Assembly (NCBI GenBank): GCA_021731285.1
Contig: JAKFXR010000018.1
Location: 1-52,517 of the forward strand
Direction of reading: 5' to 3'
Length of the DNA: 52,517 bases
From: Polaromonas sp.
GTDB taxonomy: Bacteria > Pseudomonadota > Gammaproteobacteria > Burkholderiales > Burkholderiaceae_C
Shown: piece after piece, positions 31,022 to 38,704 of the stretch
Layout: each line of letters begins with the position of its first letter
How positions within the stretch are numbered: position 1 is the first letter of the stretch
Notes under the pieces: model-generated
Told to the model about the DNA's origin: nothing
What the model saw: the letters and a program-made list of their open reading frames with translations, nothing else
Database searches by the model: none
Position numbers and translations under genes: made by a program

Positions 31022-32385
31022 AGGCCGCCGAGCGCATCGCCACCTTCGCCGTTGGCTTCAGGCGCGAACACCTGACGCGGTATCTGGTTCAAGCGTGCGG
31101 CCGCGCCTTACTGGACACCTATGCGGTCGCCCTCGCAGGCCGCAATGAAGAAGCTTCGCGGATGGCGTTGACGTACGCGCGCCGCAGCGGCCTGCCGGCA
31201 CCGGGCCGGGCCTCCCGCGACTGGGGCACTGGGGAAATGCTGCCGCTGGAACTGGCCGCGCTAAGCAACGGTGTCGCCGGTCACGTGCTCGACTACGACG
31301 ACGTCACCTCGCCGCTGCGCGGCCACCCTAGCGTGGCGCTGCTGCCGGCGCTGGTCGGCCTGGCCGAGGCCATCGACGCCGACGGCGCCGAACTGGCCTG
31401 CGCCTACGTCTGCGGCTTCGAGGTGATCTGCAAGCTGTCCAAGGCGATGGCGGTGCGCCATTACGCCCGCGGCTGGCACTCGACGTCCAGCATCGGCACC
31501 ATTGGCGCTGCCGTGGCCTGCGCTCGACTGCTCCAACTGGACGCGGCGCAGATCGTCCATGCGATCGGCCTTGCCGTATCGCAGGCGGCTGGCAGCCGGG
31601 CCAACTTCGGCACCCACGCCAAGTCTTTCCAGGCCGGCCACGCCAACAGCGCCGGCCTGCGGGCCGCGCTGCTGGCCAGCGAGGGCTTCGACGCCGCCGC
31701 AGGCGCGCTGGACGACGCCTTCGGCTACATGGACCTGTACGCCAACGGCGAGTCCCTCTCCGCGCTGGAAACGCTCGGCGAGGCGCCGCTGGAGCTGGTC
31801 TCGAGCGGGATCGAGGTCAAGAAGTACCCTCTCTGCTATGCCACCCACCGCGCCCTCGACGGTGTGCTCGACTTGCGTCGGGAGCACGGGCTCACGTTGG
31901 CCGATGTCGGTTCGGTGCACGTGCGAGCGAGCGCAGGCGCGCTGACGCCGTTGATCCACCAGCGGCCGCAGACCGGACTAGAAGCGAAGTTCAGCATGCA
32001 GTACGCGGTGACCGCGGCTCTGCTGGATGGCGGTATCGGCCTCTCCAGCTTCATCGACGCAGCCGTGCTGCGGCCGCAGGCCCAGGCTTTCTTCCCCCAG
32101 GTGACCGCCGTCGATGCATCGGAAGGCGGCACCTTCCCACGCTGGACCGAGATCGCGTTCGAACTGCGCAACGGTGAGCGGCTGCAGCGCCGCGTCGACG
32201 TGCTGCGCGGTTCGGCCGAGGCGCCACTCAGCCTGCAGGAACTGCGCGCCAAGGTGCAGGACTGCCTCAAATGGGGCCATGCCCGCGCGGACCTCGACCG
32301 GCTGTTCGAGGGCGCGCTTTCGATCGACAGGATGCCGGTGCGCCAGTGGCTGGACAGCGCCGTCGCCTTCCCCAACCGAACTTGA
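31018..32385 (+). CDS. MmgE/PrpD-family protein
   Basis: A 455-residue MmgE/PrpD protein with a GTG start overlapping the CaiB stop as GTGA. The N-terminal domain has GHVLDYDDVTSPLRGHPSVA, the active-site Asp/His region, and the C-terminal domain has KKYPLCYATHRALDGVLDL, carrying a conserved Lys and His. The family dehydrates or decarboxylates polycarboxylic acids such as 2-methylcitrate or cis-aconitate; many Burkholderiales members have unknown substrates. It is followed after 9 bp by enoyl-CoA hydratase. Two genes after that pair, a PrpF-like isomerase completes a set that resembles, but is not, the methylcitrate pathway (no PrpB, PrpC or AcnD here). Confidence 0.9.
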   Translation: MKAAERIATFAVGFRREHLTRYLVQACGRALLDTYAVALAGRNEEASRMALTYARRSGLPAPGRASRDWGTGEMLPLELAALSNGVAGHVLDYDDVTSPLRGHPSVALLPALVGLAEAIDADGAELACAYVCGFEVICKLSKAMAVRHYARGWHSTSSIGTIGAAVACARLLQLDAAQIVHAIGLAVSQAAGSRANFGTHAKSFQAGHANSAGLRAALLASEGFDAAAGALDDAFGYMDLYANGESLSALETLGEAPLELVSSGIEVKKYPLCYATHRALDGVLDLRREHGLTLADVGSVHVRASAGALTPLIHQRPQTGLEAKFSMQYAVTAALLDGGIGLSSFIDAAVLRPQAQAFFPQVTAVDASEGGTFPRWTEIAFELRNGERLQRRVDVLRGSAEAPLSLQELRAKVQDCLKWGHARADLDRLFEGALSIDRMPVRQWLDSAVAFPNRT

Positions 32386-32394
32386 AGGATCGAC

Positions 32395-33171
32395 ATGCCG
32401 CTGCTGTATGAAGTGCGTGAAGGCGTAGCCATCATCACGCTGAACCGCCCCGAGGCGATGAACTCGATCGACCCGGAGACCCGGGCCGAGCTGCGCGCAG
32501 CCTGGCAGCGCGTCGCCGAGGACGACGCGGTGCGCTGCGTGGTCCTGACCGGCGCCGGCGAGAAGGCCTTCTGCACTGGGTCCGACCTCAAGAAGACCAT
32601 GCCGCCAAAGGAAAGCTTTGCCCAGCTCACCTTCGGCCAGGCACAACCCGGTCACCTGCTGGCCGGCATGGAGATGGACAAGCCGATCATCGGCGCCGTC
32701 AACGGCTACGCCATGGGCGGCGGCATGGAGCTGGCGCTGGCCTGCGACGTGCGCATCGCCTCCGAGAACGCGCACTTCGCGCTGTCCGAGGTGCGCATCG
32801 GCAGCATCCCCGGCGCCGGCGGCACCCAGCACCTGCCGCGGCTGATCGGCCGCTCCGACGCCATGCTGATGCTGCTGACCGGCGACCGCGTTGACGCCCA
32901 GGAGGCGCTCCGCACCGGGCTGGTCAGCAAAGTGGTCCCGGCGGCGCAACTGCTGGAAACGGCACTGGCCATTGCCGCCCGCATCGCCCTGAACGCACCA
33001 CTGTCGGTGCGCGCCGTCAAGCGCCTGGTGCGCGAAGGTTCGGCCATGCCGCTGGACCGCGCGCTGGCGCTTGAGAGCTACGTGTTCGGCCTGCTGCGCG
33101 ACACCGAAGACCGTATCGAAGGCCGCCGTGCCTTCCAGGAAAAGCGTCACCCGATCTACCACGGCCGCTGA
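32395..33171 (+). CDS. Enoyl-CoA hydratase/isomerase (crotonase family)
   Basis: A 258-residue crotonase-fold protein. Both catalytic Glu residues of the hydratase are present, Glu112 in MGGGMELALACD and Glu132 in ALSEVRIGSIPGAGG. The oxyanion-hole segment is around FCTGSDLKK (residues 59-67). The length is that of classical enoyl-CoA hydratase. It would add water to an alpha/beta-unsaturated CoA made by an acyl-CoA dehydrogenase. It is the fourth gene of the module 2b operon, 9 bp after MmgE/PrpD and 19 bp before the thiolase-like gene. A hydratase followed by a thiolase-like/DUF35 pair is a logical order for side-chain cleavage. Confidence 0.92.
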   Translation: MPLLYEVREGVAIITLNRPEAMNSIDPETRAELRAAWQRVAEDDAVRCVVLTGAGEKAFCTGSDLKKTMPPKESFAQLTFGQAQPGHLLAGMEMDKPIIGAVNGYAMGGGMELALACDVRIASENAHFALSEVRIGSIPGAGGTQHLPRLIGRSDAMLMLLTGDRVDAQEALRTGLVSKVVPAAQLLETALAIAARIALNAPLSVRAVKRLVREGSAMPLDRALALESYVFGLLRDTEDRIEGRRAFQEKRHPIYHGR

Positions 33172-33190
33172 AAGCAAAACGGAACAAACG

Positions 33191-34336
33191 ATGAACTCAC
33201 TCAAGGACAAGATCGCCATCGTCGGCGTCGGCGCCACCAAGCAGGGCAAGCTGCCCGGCTCCACCCCCGTCACGCTCGGCACCGAGGCTTTCAAGCTCGC
33301 GCTCGAAGACAGCGGCCTGCACAAGGGCCAGATCGACGGCCTGCTGACGATGCCGGGAACCACCTCCCCGGAAGGATCGCTCAACTACCTGCGCATGGGC
33401 GAGACGCTGGGCATCGACCCCAAGTACACCGGCAGCATGACCATGGGCGGCGGCACTTGCGGCGCGCTGATCCAGAACGCCGCGATGGCCATCGAATCAG
33501 GCATGGCCGACTACGTGGCCTGCGTCTTCGCGGACACCGCCCGCACCGGCAACTACCGTTTCGGCCGCGCATCTGGCTGGGGCGATTCCTGGGGCATCTG
33601 GGGGATGTTCGGCGCCGCCGCCAACAGCGCCATGGCCGCCAGCCGCCACATGGCGCTGTACGGCACCACCAGCCGCCACCTGGGCAACGTCGCCGTGGCC
33701 TGCCGCAAGCACGCCTCGATGAACCCCAACGCCGTCATGCGCGACCGCTTCACGATCGAAGACCACCAGGCCTCACGCATGGTCGTCGAGCCTTTCCACC
33801 TGCTCGATTGCTGCCTGATCAGCGACGGCGGCGTCTCCATCATCCTGACTTCGGCCGAACGGGCGAAGGACTTGAAGCAAAAGCCCGTTCTGATCTCCGG
33901 GATAGGCCAGGCGTACACGACGCAAAACATGGAGCGTGAGGACTGGTGGTACGTGCCGCACCAGAAGGACGCGTTAGCCCGTGCCTACAAGATGGCCGGC
34001 GTGGGCCCGAAGGACATCGACGTCGCCCAGCTCTATGACAACTTCACGATGAGCGTGATCCTCTGGCTGGAGCACGCGGGCTTCTGCGGCGTCGGCGAGG
34101 GCGGCCCCTTCACCGAGGGCGGCCGGATCGAACTGGGCGGCCAGTTGCCGATCAACACCGCGGGCGGTAACCTGTCGGAGTCTTACATGGAAGGCTGGCT
34201 GCATGCCGTCGAGGGCGTGCGCCAGATTCGCGGCCAGGGCGGCGAGCGTCAGGTGAAGGACGCGCAGACCTGCCTGGTGACGGGGCGCGGCATGACGCTG
34301 AACTGCTCCAACGCGATGATCCTGCGAGCTGCCTGA
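33191..34336 (+). CDS. Thiolase-like protein (SCP-x / lipid-transfer type)
   Basis: A 381-residue thiolase-superfamily protein of the nonspecific lipid-transfer (SCP-x) subgroup. I start at ATG 33191. The Cys of the first thiolase motif may be Cys90 in MGGGTCGALIQNA. The segment that normally carries His (GHP) reads AGGNLSESYMEGW and the N-E-A-F region reads LYDNFTMSV, so two thiolase catalytic motifs are altered. A Cys in TCLVTGRGM remains near the C terminus. It is followed after 9 bp by a DUF35 zinc-ribbon/OB protein. In Ltp2-ChsH2-type steroid aldolases and in archaeal thiolase/DUF35 complexes, such pairs form one enzyme. Both thiolysis and retro-aldol cleavage are therefore possible here. 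Confidence 0.88.
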   Translation: MNSLKDKIAIVGVGATKQGKLPGSTPVTLGTEAFKLALEDSGLHKGQIDGLLTMPGTTSPEGSLNYLRMGETLGIDPKYTGSMTMGGGTCGALIQNAAMAIESGMADYVACVFADTARTGNYRFGRASGWGDSWGIWGMFGAAANSAMAASRHMALYGTTSRHLGNVAVACRKHASMNPNAVMRDRFTIEDHQASRMVVEPFHLLDCCLISDGGVSIILTSAERAKDLKQKPVLISGIGQAYTTQNMEREDWWYVPHQKDALARAYKMAGVGPKDIDVAQLYDNFTMSVILWLEHAGFCGVGEGGPFTEGGRIELGGQLPINTAGGNLSESYMEGWLHAVEGVRQIRGQGGERQVKDAQTCLVTGRGMTLNCSNAMILRAA

Positions 34337-34345
34337 GGAACCACA

Positions 34346-34765
34346 ATGACCGAAGCCATGACCTACGACAAGCCGCTGCCCTCGTTCGACGACGCCAACC
34401 GCCCGTTCTGGAGCGCCGCCCGCGAGGGCCGACTGGTGCTGCAGCACTGCGGCGATTGCGGCAAGCCGCGTTACCCGATCAATCATGTCTGCCCGCATTG
34501 CCTGTGCGAAAAATTCGAGTGGAAGGCGGTGTCCGGCCGCGGCACGGTGCATTCCAGCATCGTGTTCCACCAGGTCTACAACCAGGCCTTCGCCCAGGAC
34601 GTACCGTACAACGTCTCGCTGATCCAGCTGGCCGAAGGGCCGCGCATGATCAGCAACGTGGTCGGCATGCCGCCGTCCGACGTCAAGGTCGGCGAACACG
34701 TGCAAGTGGTGTTCGATCCGGTGACGCCGGAAGTCTCGATCCCGCGCTTCCAGCGCGCCGGCTGA
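34346..34765 (+). CDS. DUF35 OB-fold zinc-ribbon protein
   Basis: A 139-residue protein with an N-terminal zinc ribbon (Cys35, Cys38, Cys49 and Cys52: C-x2-C-x10-C-x2-C) and a C-terminal OB fold from ~60. The helical lead FWSAAREGRLVLQHC is the family's typical start. DUF35 partners bind acyl-CoA and stabilise or activate the thiolase-like or aldolase-like protein encoded next to them. It starts 9 bp after the thiolase-like gene and 9 bp before the PrpF-like gene, so the stoichiometric complex is strongly suggested. No catalysis of its own is expected. Confidence 0.92.
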   Translation: MTEAMTYDKPLPSFDDANRPFWSAAREGRLVLQHCGDCGKPRYPINHVCPHCLCEKFEWKAVSGRGTVHSSIVFHQVYNQAFAQDVPYNVSLIQLAEGPRMISNVVGMPPSDVKVGEHVQVVFDPVTPEVSIPRFQRAG

Positions 34766-34774
34766 GGCGACGCC

Positions 34775-35923
34775 ATGCGTGACGACCTGCCCTTCGTCCT
34801 GATGCGCGGCGGCACTAGCAAGGGTGTCTTCCTGCGCGCCGAGGACCTGCCGACGGACCGCGGCGCGCTGACCAAGGTCCTGTTGGACCTGTTCGGCAGC
34901 CCCGACCGTCGCCAGATCGACGGCCTCGGCGGCGCCGACAAGCTGACCAGCAAGGCGGCCATCATCGGCAAGCCGGTGCGCGAAGGCACCGACGTGACCT
35001 ACCTGTTCGGCCAGGTCGGCACGGTGCGGGCGGAGGTCGACTACAACCTGAACTGCGGCAACCTCACGGCCGCGGTCGGGGTCTACGCCATCCAGGAGGG
35101 CATGGTCGCCCCGGTAGAAGGCATCACGCTGGTGCGGGTGCACAACGTCAATACCGACCGCGTGATCGGCGTCGAAGTGCCGGTGCAGGGCGGCAAGCCC
35201 GTGTGGCGCGGCGACTTTGCCATCGGCGGTGTGCCCGGCACCGGCGCTGCGATCTCGCTGGACTTTTCGCAGGCAATCGGCGCCATCACCGGCAAGCTGC
35301 TGCCCACTGGAAATGCAGTCGACATGATGGACGTGCCCGGCGTCGGTTCGGTGGAGCTGTCGGTGGTGGATGGCGCCAACATGGCCATCTACGTGCACCA
35401 CAGCGCGTTGCGCATGACGGGCATCGAGTCGCCGGAGGAGATCGATGGCGACACCGACCTCAAGACCCGGATGGATGCGATTCGCCGAATCGTGGCCTAC
35501 AGCTGCGGCCTGCGAGAATACTGGGATGCGCGGCAGGCGCCATCGACGCCGATGCTGATCGTGCTGGCGGAACCGGCTGACTACCGCACCTGCACGCAGG
35601 GCGACCTGGTGGCCGCGGGGGATCTCGACCTGGTGGTTCGCCAGTACGCCTCCGGCTCTGCCAGCAAGACCCTGGCCGGGACCTTGACCGCCACCACCGG
35701 CATCGCCTGCCGCGTTCCCGGCACTTTGCCTCATCGCATCATGGCGGCCGTCCGGGGCAACCCGGCGCGCCCGCTGGCTTTCGGCCATCCGTCCGGGGTG
35801 ATCTACGTGGAGGCCGATGCCGACTGCCGCGCCGGCGCGCCGCCTCAGGTCCGGCGGCTGGCAGTGCAGCGAACCGCGCGGCGGCTCGCGGAGGGGCGGG
35901 CCTTCCTCAAGGAAGCCTTCTAG
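34775..35923 (+). CDS. PrpF-family isomerase (aconitate/4-oxalomesaconate tautomerase-like)
   Basis: A 382-residue PrpF-family protein with the diaminopimelate-epimerase-like two-domain fold. The N terminus reads PFVLMRGGTSKGVFLRAEDL, which is the PrpF hallmark, and the second-domain motif NLNCGNLTAAVGVYA carries a conserved Cys. Members move a proton to isomerise double bonds in methylaconitate or oxalomesaconate. Gene order after MmgE/PrpD, crotonase and thiolase-like/DUF35 places it last in the operon. A double-bond isomerase working on a polycarboxylic acid matches the neighbouring MmgE/PrpD protein. The specific substrate is not deducible. Ends with TAG; no terminator stem is obvious. 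Confidence 0.9.
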   Translation: MRDDLPFVLMRGGTSKGVFLRAEDLPTDRGALTKVLLDLFGSPDRRQIDGLGGADKLTSKAAIIGKPVREGTDVTYLFGQVGTVRAEVDYNLNCGNLTAAVGVYAIQEGMVAPVEGITLVRVHNVNTDRVIGVEVPVQGGKPVWRGDFAIGGVPGTGAAISLDFSQAIGAITGKLLPTGNAVDMMDVPGVGSVELSVVDGANMAIYVHHSALRMTGIESPEEIDGDTDLKTRMDAIRRIVAYSCGLREYWDARQAPSTPMLIVLAEPADYRTCTQGDLVAAGDLDLVVRQYASGSASKTLAGTLTATTGIACRVPGTLPHRIMAAVRGNPARPLAFGHPSGVIYVEADADCRAGAPPQVRRLAVQRTARRLAEGRAFLKEAF

Positions 35924-36196
35924 GGACTCTCTGCACAATCCCCTGCGGCCTGAGATCGTCCGGACTCGGGCGGTCCACTGCGGCGGGGAGGGGAACATGC
36001 AACTCAGGTCAACCGGCGAGTTGCCGTTCTGTAGAAAAACGAACAGAGATGTAAGAGCGCCCCAGAACCCGAAAAGGGCGCTGGGGCGGATGGATGCTGG
36101 TGGCATGGCAATGGAATCGCATTTGATGGCGCTGCCGTGGACTCTCCCCGCGTTTTTTATGATCGAATGCAAAGCGACAATCTGTCCGCTTACGAC

Positions 36197-36251
36197 GACA
36201 AAGCGGAATTCCAGGAGTTTGTATCGACTGCCCTAAAGCCGACATTGACTG
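36197..36251 (+). repeat. Dispersed intergenic repeat, copy R2
   Basis: About 55 bp beginning GACAAAGCGGAATT and ending CCGACATTGACTG, 53 of 55 identical by eye to R1 (10002-10056) and in the same orientation. The 13-bp lead-in TGTCCGCTTACGA at 36183-36195 reappears inverted at 50817-50829. Confidence 0.8.
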
Positions 36252-36274
36252 GGATCTTCGATTCCTATTGCCAG

Positions 36275-36299
36275 CCACTCCCTGCCACTGACGGAGTGG
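36275..36299. terminator. Hairpin near R2, possible terminator
   Basis: CCACTCC at 36275-36281 pairs with GGAGTGG at 36293-36299 around an 11-base loop. No T run follows, so a rho-independent terminator is doubtful. It lies downstream of the 35923 stop but more than 350 bp away, so it may be part of the repeat instead. Confidence 0.3.
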
Positions 36300-36448
36300 T
36301 AGCTCCCTAGAGTCTGCGGTCTCGGCGACGCGACCGCGCGACTGCTGAGCGGTCAGGGCGCCCGCGTAGTGCTTGGCGTGCGGCCCTCGCCCTCGCGTCC
36401 CTGGAGGCGGTGCGCGGTGCGCCCCGCAACCCCATGACACGCTAAGAA

Positions 36449-36580
36449 GTGATCAACAAAGCCACTGAATTGCTGAATCCGGTGCTGGGTCAAGCCAAAA
36501 CCTAGCAGCTGATTCGTACTGTTTTTGAATTGGAAGCGCTGCCAAAGATTCAATCTTTAAGGCCATTGCTCCAAGCCTGA
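36449..36580 (+). pseudogene. MmgE/PrpD C-terminal remnant
   Basis: A frame reads VINKATELLNPVLGQAKT, one in-frame TAG, then QLIRTVFELEALPKIQSLRP and a final stop at 36578-36580. It matches the usual C-terminal tail of MmgE/PrpD proteins; the intact relative at 17030-18370 ends with the comparable PVVGAGQAKAMLVRLWRLDS. Only about 42 codons remain and one is mutated to a stop, so the gene is dead. It suggests a third MmgE/PrpD gene once stood at this module border, facing the LysR gene tail to tail. Confidence 0.55.
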
Positions 36581-36641
36581 TCGTGGAGCGCCAGCGAAAA
36601 TTCGCGCTTCTGGGGTCAACTATTCGGATTGATTGTCCAAC

Positions 36642-37547
36642 TTATCTGGGACTGCTTGGCGGGAACTCACGGGAAGCAAGCTTGCGGAATTTTTTCGTGG
36701 CTGGGCTCTCTGTTTCGGCCATATAGGCTAGCGCTAGTCCGATAGATGCCGCCGATGGAAAATCGACGAAAGGGCGGTAGACGATCCTGTCGCTGACAAA
36801 GCGCTGCATGACCGATGGCACGAGTGCCACACCCAAGCCGCTTTCAACCAGAGCCAAGACAGTTTGGACTTGTACCGCTTGCTGCGTCACACGGGGAATG
36901 AATCCGGCCTGCTGGCAAGCGAGCATGGCTGTGCTGTGCAGACCCGCAGCATGTGTCGGCGCATACATGACGAAAGACTGATCCGCCAAGTCTGACAAGT
37001 GAAGCAGGCCCTTTTCGGCGAGTGAGTTGCCGCGTGGAAGTGCTGCCATGTATTCGTCGCGCTCAAGTTGGACCAGCGTTGCTCGGGAGGGCTGCAGCAG
37101 CGGTACGCGCACCAGGCCAATGTCCAGTGAGTTATCTTCCAGCTGCGACATGATGGCCACCGAGGTTGCTTCGCGCAGGATTAATTCAACGCCTGGGTAT
37201 TCGGCGCGAAACAGCGGCAGAAGCTTTTGCAGCATCCCGTAGGTCGCTGAGCCGACAAAGCCAACCCGTAGCGTTCCGCCGGTTCCATCAAGTGCGCCTT
37301 GTGCAGATTCACGAAGCTGGTTGCCGTGAAACAGCAATTTTTTGGCCTCAATCAGCACAGCCCGCCCGCTGGGTGTCAGGGACACACCGGTCGATTCGCG
37401 TAGGAATAATTTGGTGCCAAGCTCCGCTTCGAATTTCTGGATCGACACAGTCAACGGCGGCTGCGCCATATGCAGGCGCTCTGCTGCACGGTGGAAATTG
37501 AGCGTCTCGGCGAGGGTGACGAAGTGGCGAATGCGTCGCAGGTCCAT
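36642..37547 (-). CDS. LysR-family regulator
   Basis: A 301-residue LysR-type regulator of the BenM/CbnR-like group. I start at ATG 37547 (MDLRRIRHFVTLAE), which is the usual LysR N terminus; in-frame starts at 37577 and 37619 would add a leader. The winged helix-turn-helix (~1-60) includes AAERLHMAQPPLTVSIQKFE. The effector domain follows (~90-290). The stop of the enoyl-CoA hydratase upstream is at 37621, so the two are in one unit. The most likely targets are the divergent operons around 38416-38704, which contain an ATACC-N5-GGTAT box of the T-N11-A type. Confidence 0.92.
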   Translation of the reverse strand: MDLRRIRHFVTLAETLNFHRAAERLHMAQPPLTVSIQKFEAELGTKLFLRESTGVSLTPSGRAVLIEAKKLLFHGNQLRESAQGALDGTGGTLRVGFVGSATYGMLQKLLPLFRAEYPGVELILREATSVAIMSQLEDNSLDIGLVRVPLLQPSRATLVQLERDEYMAALPRGNSLAEKGLLHLSDLADQSFVMYAPTHAAGLHSTAMLACQQAGFIPRVTQQAVQVQTVLALVESGLGVALVPSVMQRFVSDRIVYRPFVDFPSAASIGLALAYMAETESPATKKFRKLASREFPPSSPR

Positions 37548-37620
37548 GGGTTTGGCGAAATCCTTCGCGCCGAGCATACCTGAGGGGGCCAGCTGGGCGG
37601 GCTTCGCATTCGCTGGCACG

Positions 37621-38415
37621 TCAGCCCTTGAAGACCGGAGGGCGCTTGTTCAAATAAGCATTCACGGCTTCTTTGTGGTCGTCTGTTTGATGCGACAGCG
37701 CTTGAAAGGCGGCGGCCATTTCAAGCAGGGTGTCCAAGCGAGTGTGCATGGCTTCTCGCAGTAGCCGCTTGGTCAAGCGAACGGCGTGAGGCGGGTTTGC
37801 TGCGATGCGCTGTGCCAGCTCGTTTGCGGTGCTGAGCAGCTCGGCGGCTGACACCACGCGGGACACCAAACCCCAGCTGGCTGCCAAGTCGGGTCCGATC
37901 ATTTCTCCGGTGAAAGACATTTCTGCCGCTCGCGACATGCCGATGATGCGCGGCAGCAGCCAAGCCCCACCGTCGCCCGGAATAATGCCCAGCTTGACAA
38001 AGCTCTCCGCAAACTTGGCGTGCTCAGACGCAATGCGGATGTCGCACATGCACGCCACATCAAAGCCGGCGCCAATTGCCGCGCCGTTAATCGCCGCGAT
38101 GATCGGAACTTCGAGGTTGAAGAGGGCGAGCGGCAGCTTCTGGATGCCAGTGCGGTATTCCTGGCGAATTTGCATGCCGGAGACTTCACCAGAGGCTTGC
38201 CGCTCCATGTCGCGGATGTCGCCGCCTGAAGAAAAGGCGGTGCCTGCGCCGGTCAGGATGACGGCGCGAACACTGCGGTCGTTGTGAATGCGGTCAATCG
38301 CCGCTAAGAAGTCTGTTACCGCCGAATTGCCGGTCAGCGGGTTGCGGCGCTCAGGCTCGTTCATGGTCAGCGTTACCACGTGGCCTTGCTGCTCGTACAA
38401 AATAAAGTTGGGCAT
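37621..38415 (-). CDS. Enoyl-CoA hydratase/isomerase (crotonase family)
   Basis: A 264-residue crotonase-fold protein, started at ATG 38415 (MPNFILYEQQG) from homology; the frame is open further to 38505. The oxyanion-hole segment is FSSGGDIRDM (61-70). Of the two hydratase Glu positions, the first is Asp119 (GAGFDVACMCD) and the second is Glu137 (FAESFVKLG), so it may be an isomerase or a hydratase with altered kinetics. It is the first gene of a minus-strand pair with the LysR regulator and is divergent from the acyl-CoA dehydrogenase operon, with whose product it could act in sequence. Confidence 0.9.
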   Translation of the reverse strand: MPNFILYEQQGHVVTLTMNEPERRNPLTGNSAVTDFLAAIDRIHNDRSVRAVILTGAGTAFSSGGDIRDMERQASGEVSGMQIRQEYRTGIQKLPLALFNLEVPIIAAINGAAIGAGFDVACMCDIRIASEHAKFAESFVKLGIIPGDGGAWLLPRIIGMSRAAEMSFTGEMIGPDLAASWGLVSRVVSAAELLSTANELAQRIAANPPHAVRLTKRLLREAMHTRLDTLLEMAAAFQALSHQTDDHKEAVNAYLNKRPPVFKG

Positions 38416-38704
38416 TTCCAGAATCCTGATCAGCGTGGAGATGCCGCAAGCGTAGGCGACGAACCCTGGAGTGTCCAATATTGATATATCGCTATCCAAT
38501 ACCAAAACGGTATCAGTCTGGCCGGCTCTATGCCAAGGGATTACCCTAGATCCCTCGAATATCTGATACCGATCAGATATTAGAAATTAGGAATTAAATA
38601 TTGGACTGAATCGGTGAGGGGTTCTATTCTTGCCCCATCACATTCAGCACGTGTGAGCCTATTGTGGTCACACCGTCGGTGTCTGATCGACACAGGAGAT
38701 TCCA
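38416..38704. promoter_or_regulatory. Divergent promoter region of module 3
   Basis: 289 AT-rich bp between enoyl-CoA hydratase and the acyl-CoA dehydrogenase operon. Two dyads stand out: ATACC-AAAAC-GGTAT at 38499-38513, which fits the LysR T-N11-A box, and AATATCTGAT-ACCG-ATCAGATATT at 38558-38581, with perfect 10-bp arms. Both contain GATACC/GGTATC-like cores. The LysR protein encoded at 36642-37547 is the likely binder. The second dyad may be a repressor or activator site. Confidence 0.6.

Larger units (their letters stand above)
35924..36448. other. 525-bp intergenic region with repeat R2, no gene seen
   Basis: No coding frame here has a recognisable domain or a believable start; the minus-strand frame at 36009-36440 runs through repeat R2. 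The region contains R2 (36197-36251) and a hairpin (36275-36299). It forms the border between the GC-rich module 2b and the less GC-rich module 3. Confidence 0.6.

Noticed and set aside
30553..32385. Long frame starting inside the second CaiB and reaching the end of MmgE/PrpD, as a fusion protein
   Set aside because: The part before 31018 is out of frame with CaiB; the GTG at 31018 with a GTGA overlap is a normal start.
17030..35923. Assigning the MmgE/PrpD and PrpF proteins to the methylcitrate cycle
   Set aside because: PrpB, PrpC and AcnD genes are absent, and the neighbours are CaiB, crotonase and thiolase-like genes. Only family-level calls are made.
33974..36172. A 732-residue open frame on the minus strand opposite thiolase-like, DUF35 and PrpF genes
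   Set aside because: It is antisense to three confidently identified genes and has no domain; it is a GC-rich shadow.
36009..36440. 143-codon minus-strand frame containing R2
   Set aside because: Composition is that of chance Arg-rich translation of the repeat; a similar frame over R1 shows it comes from the repeat, not a gene.
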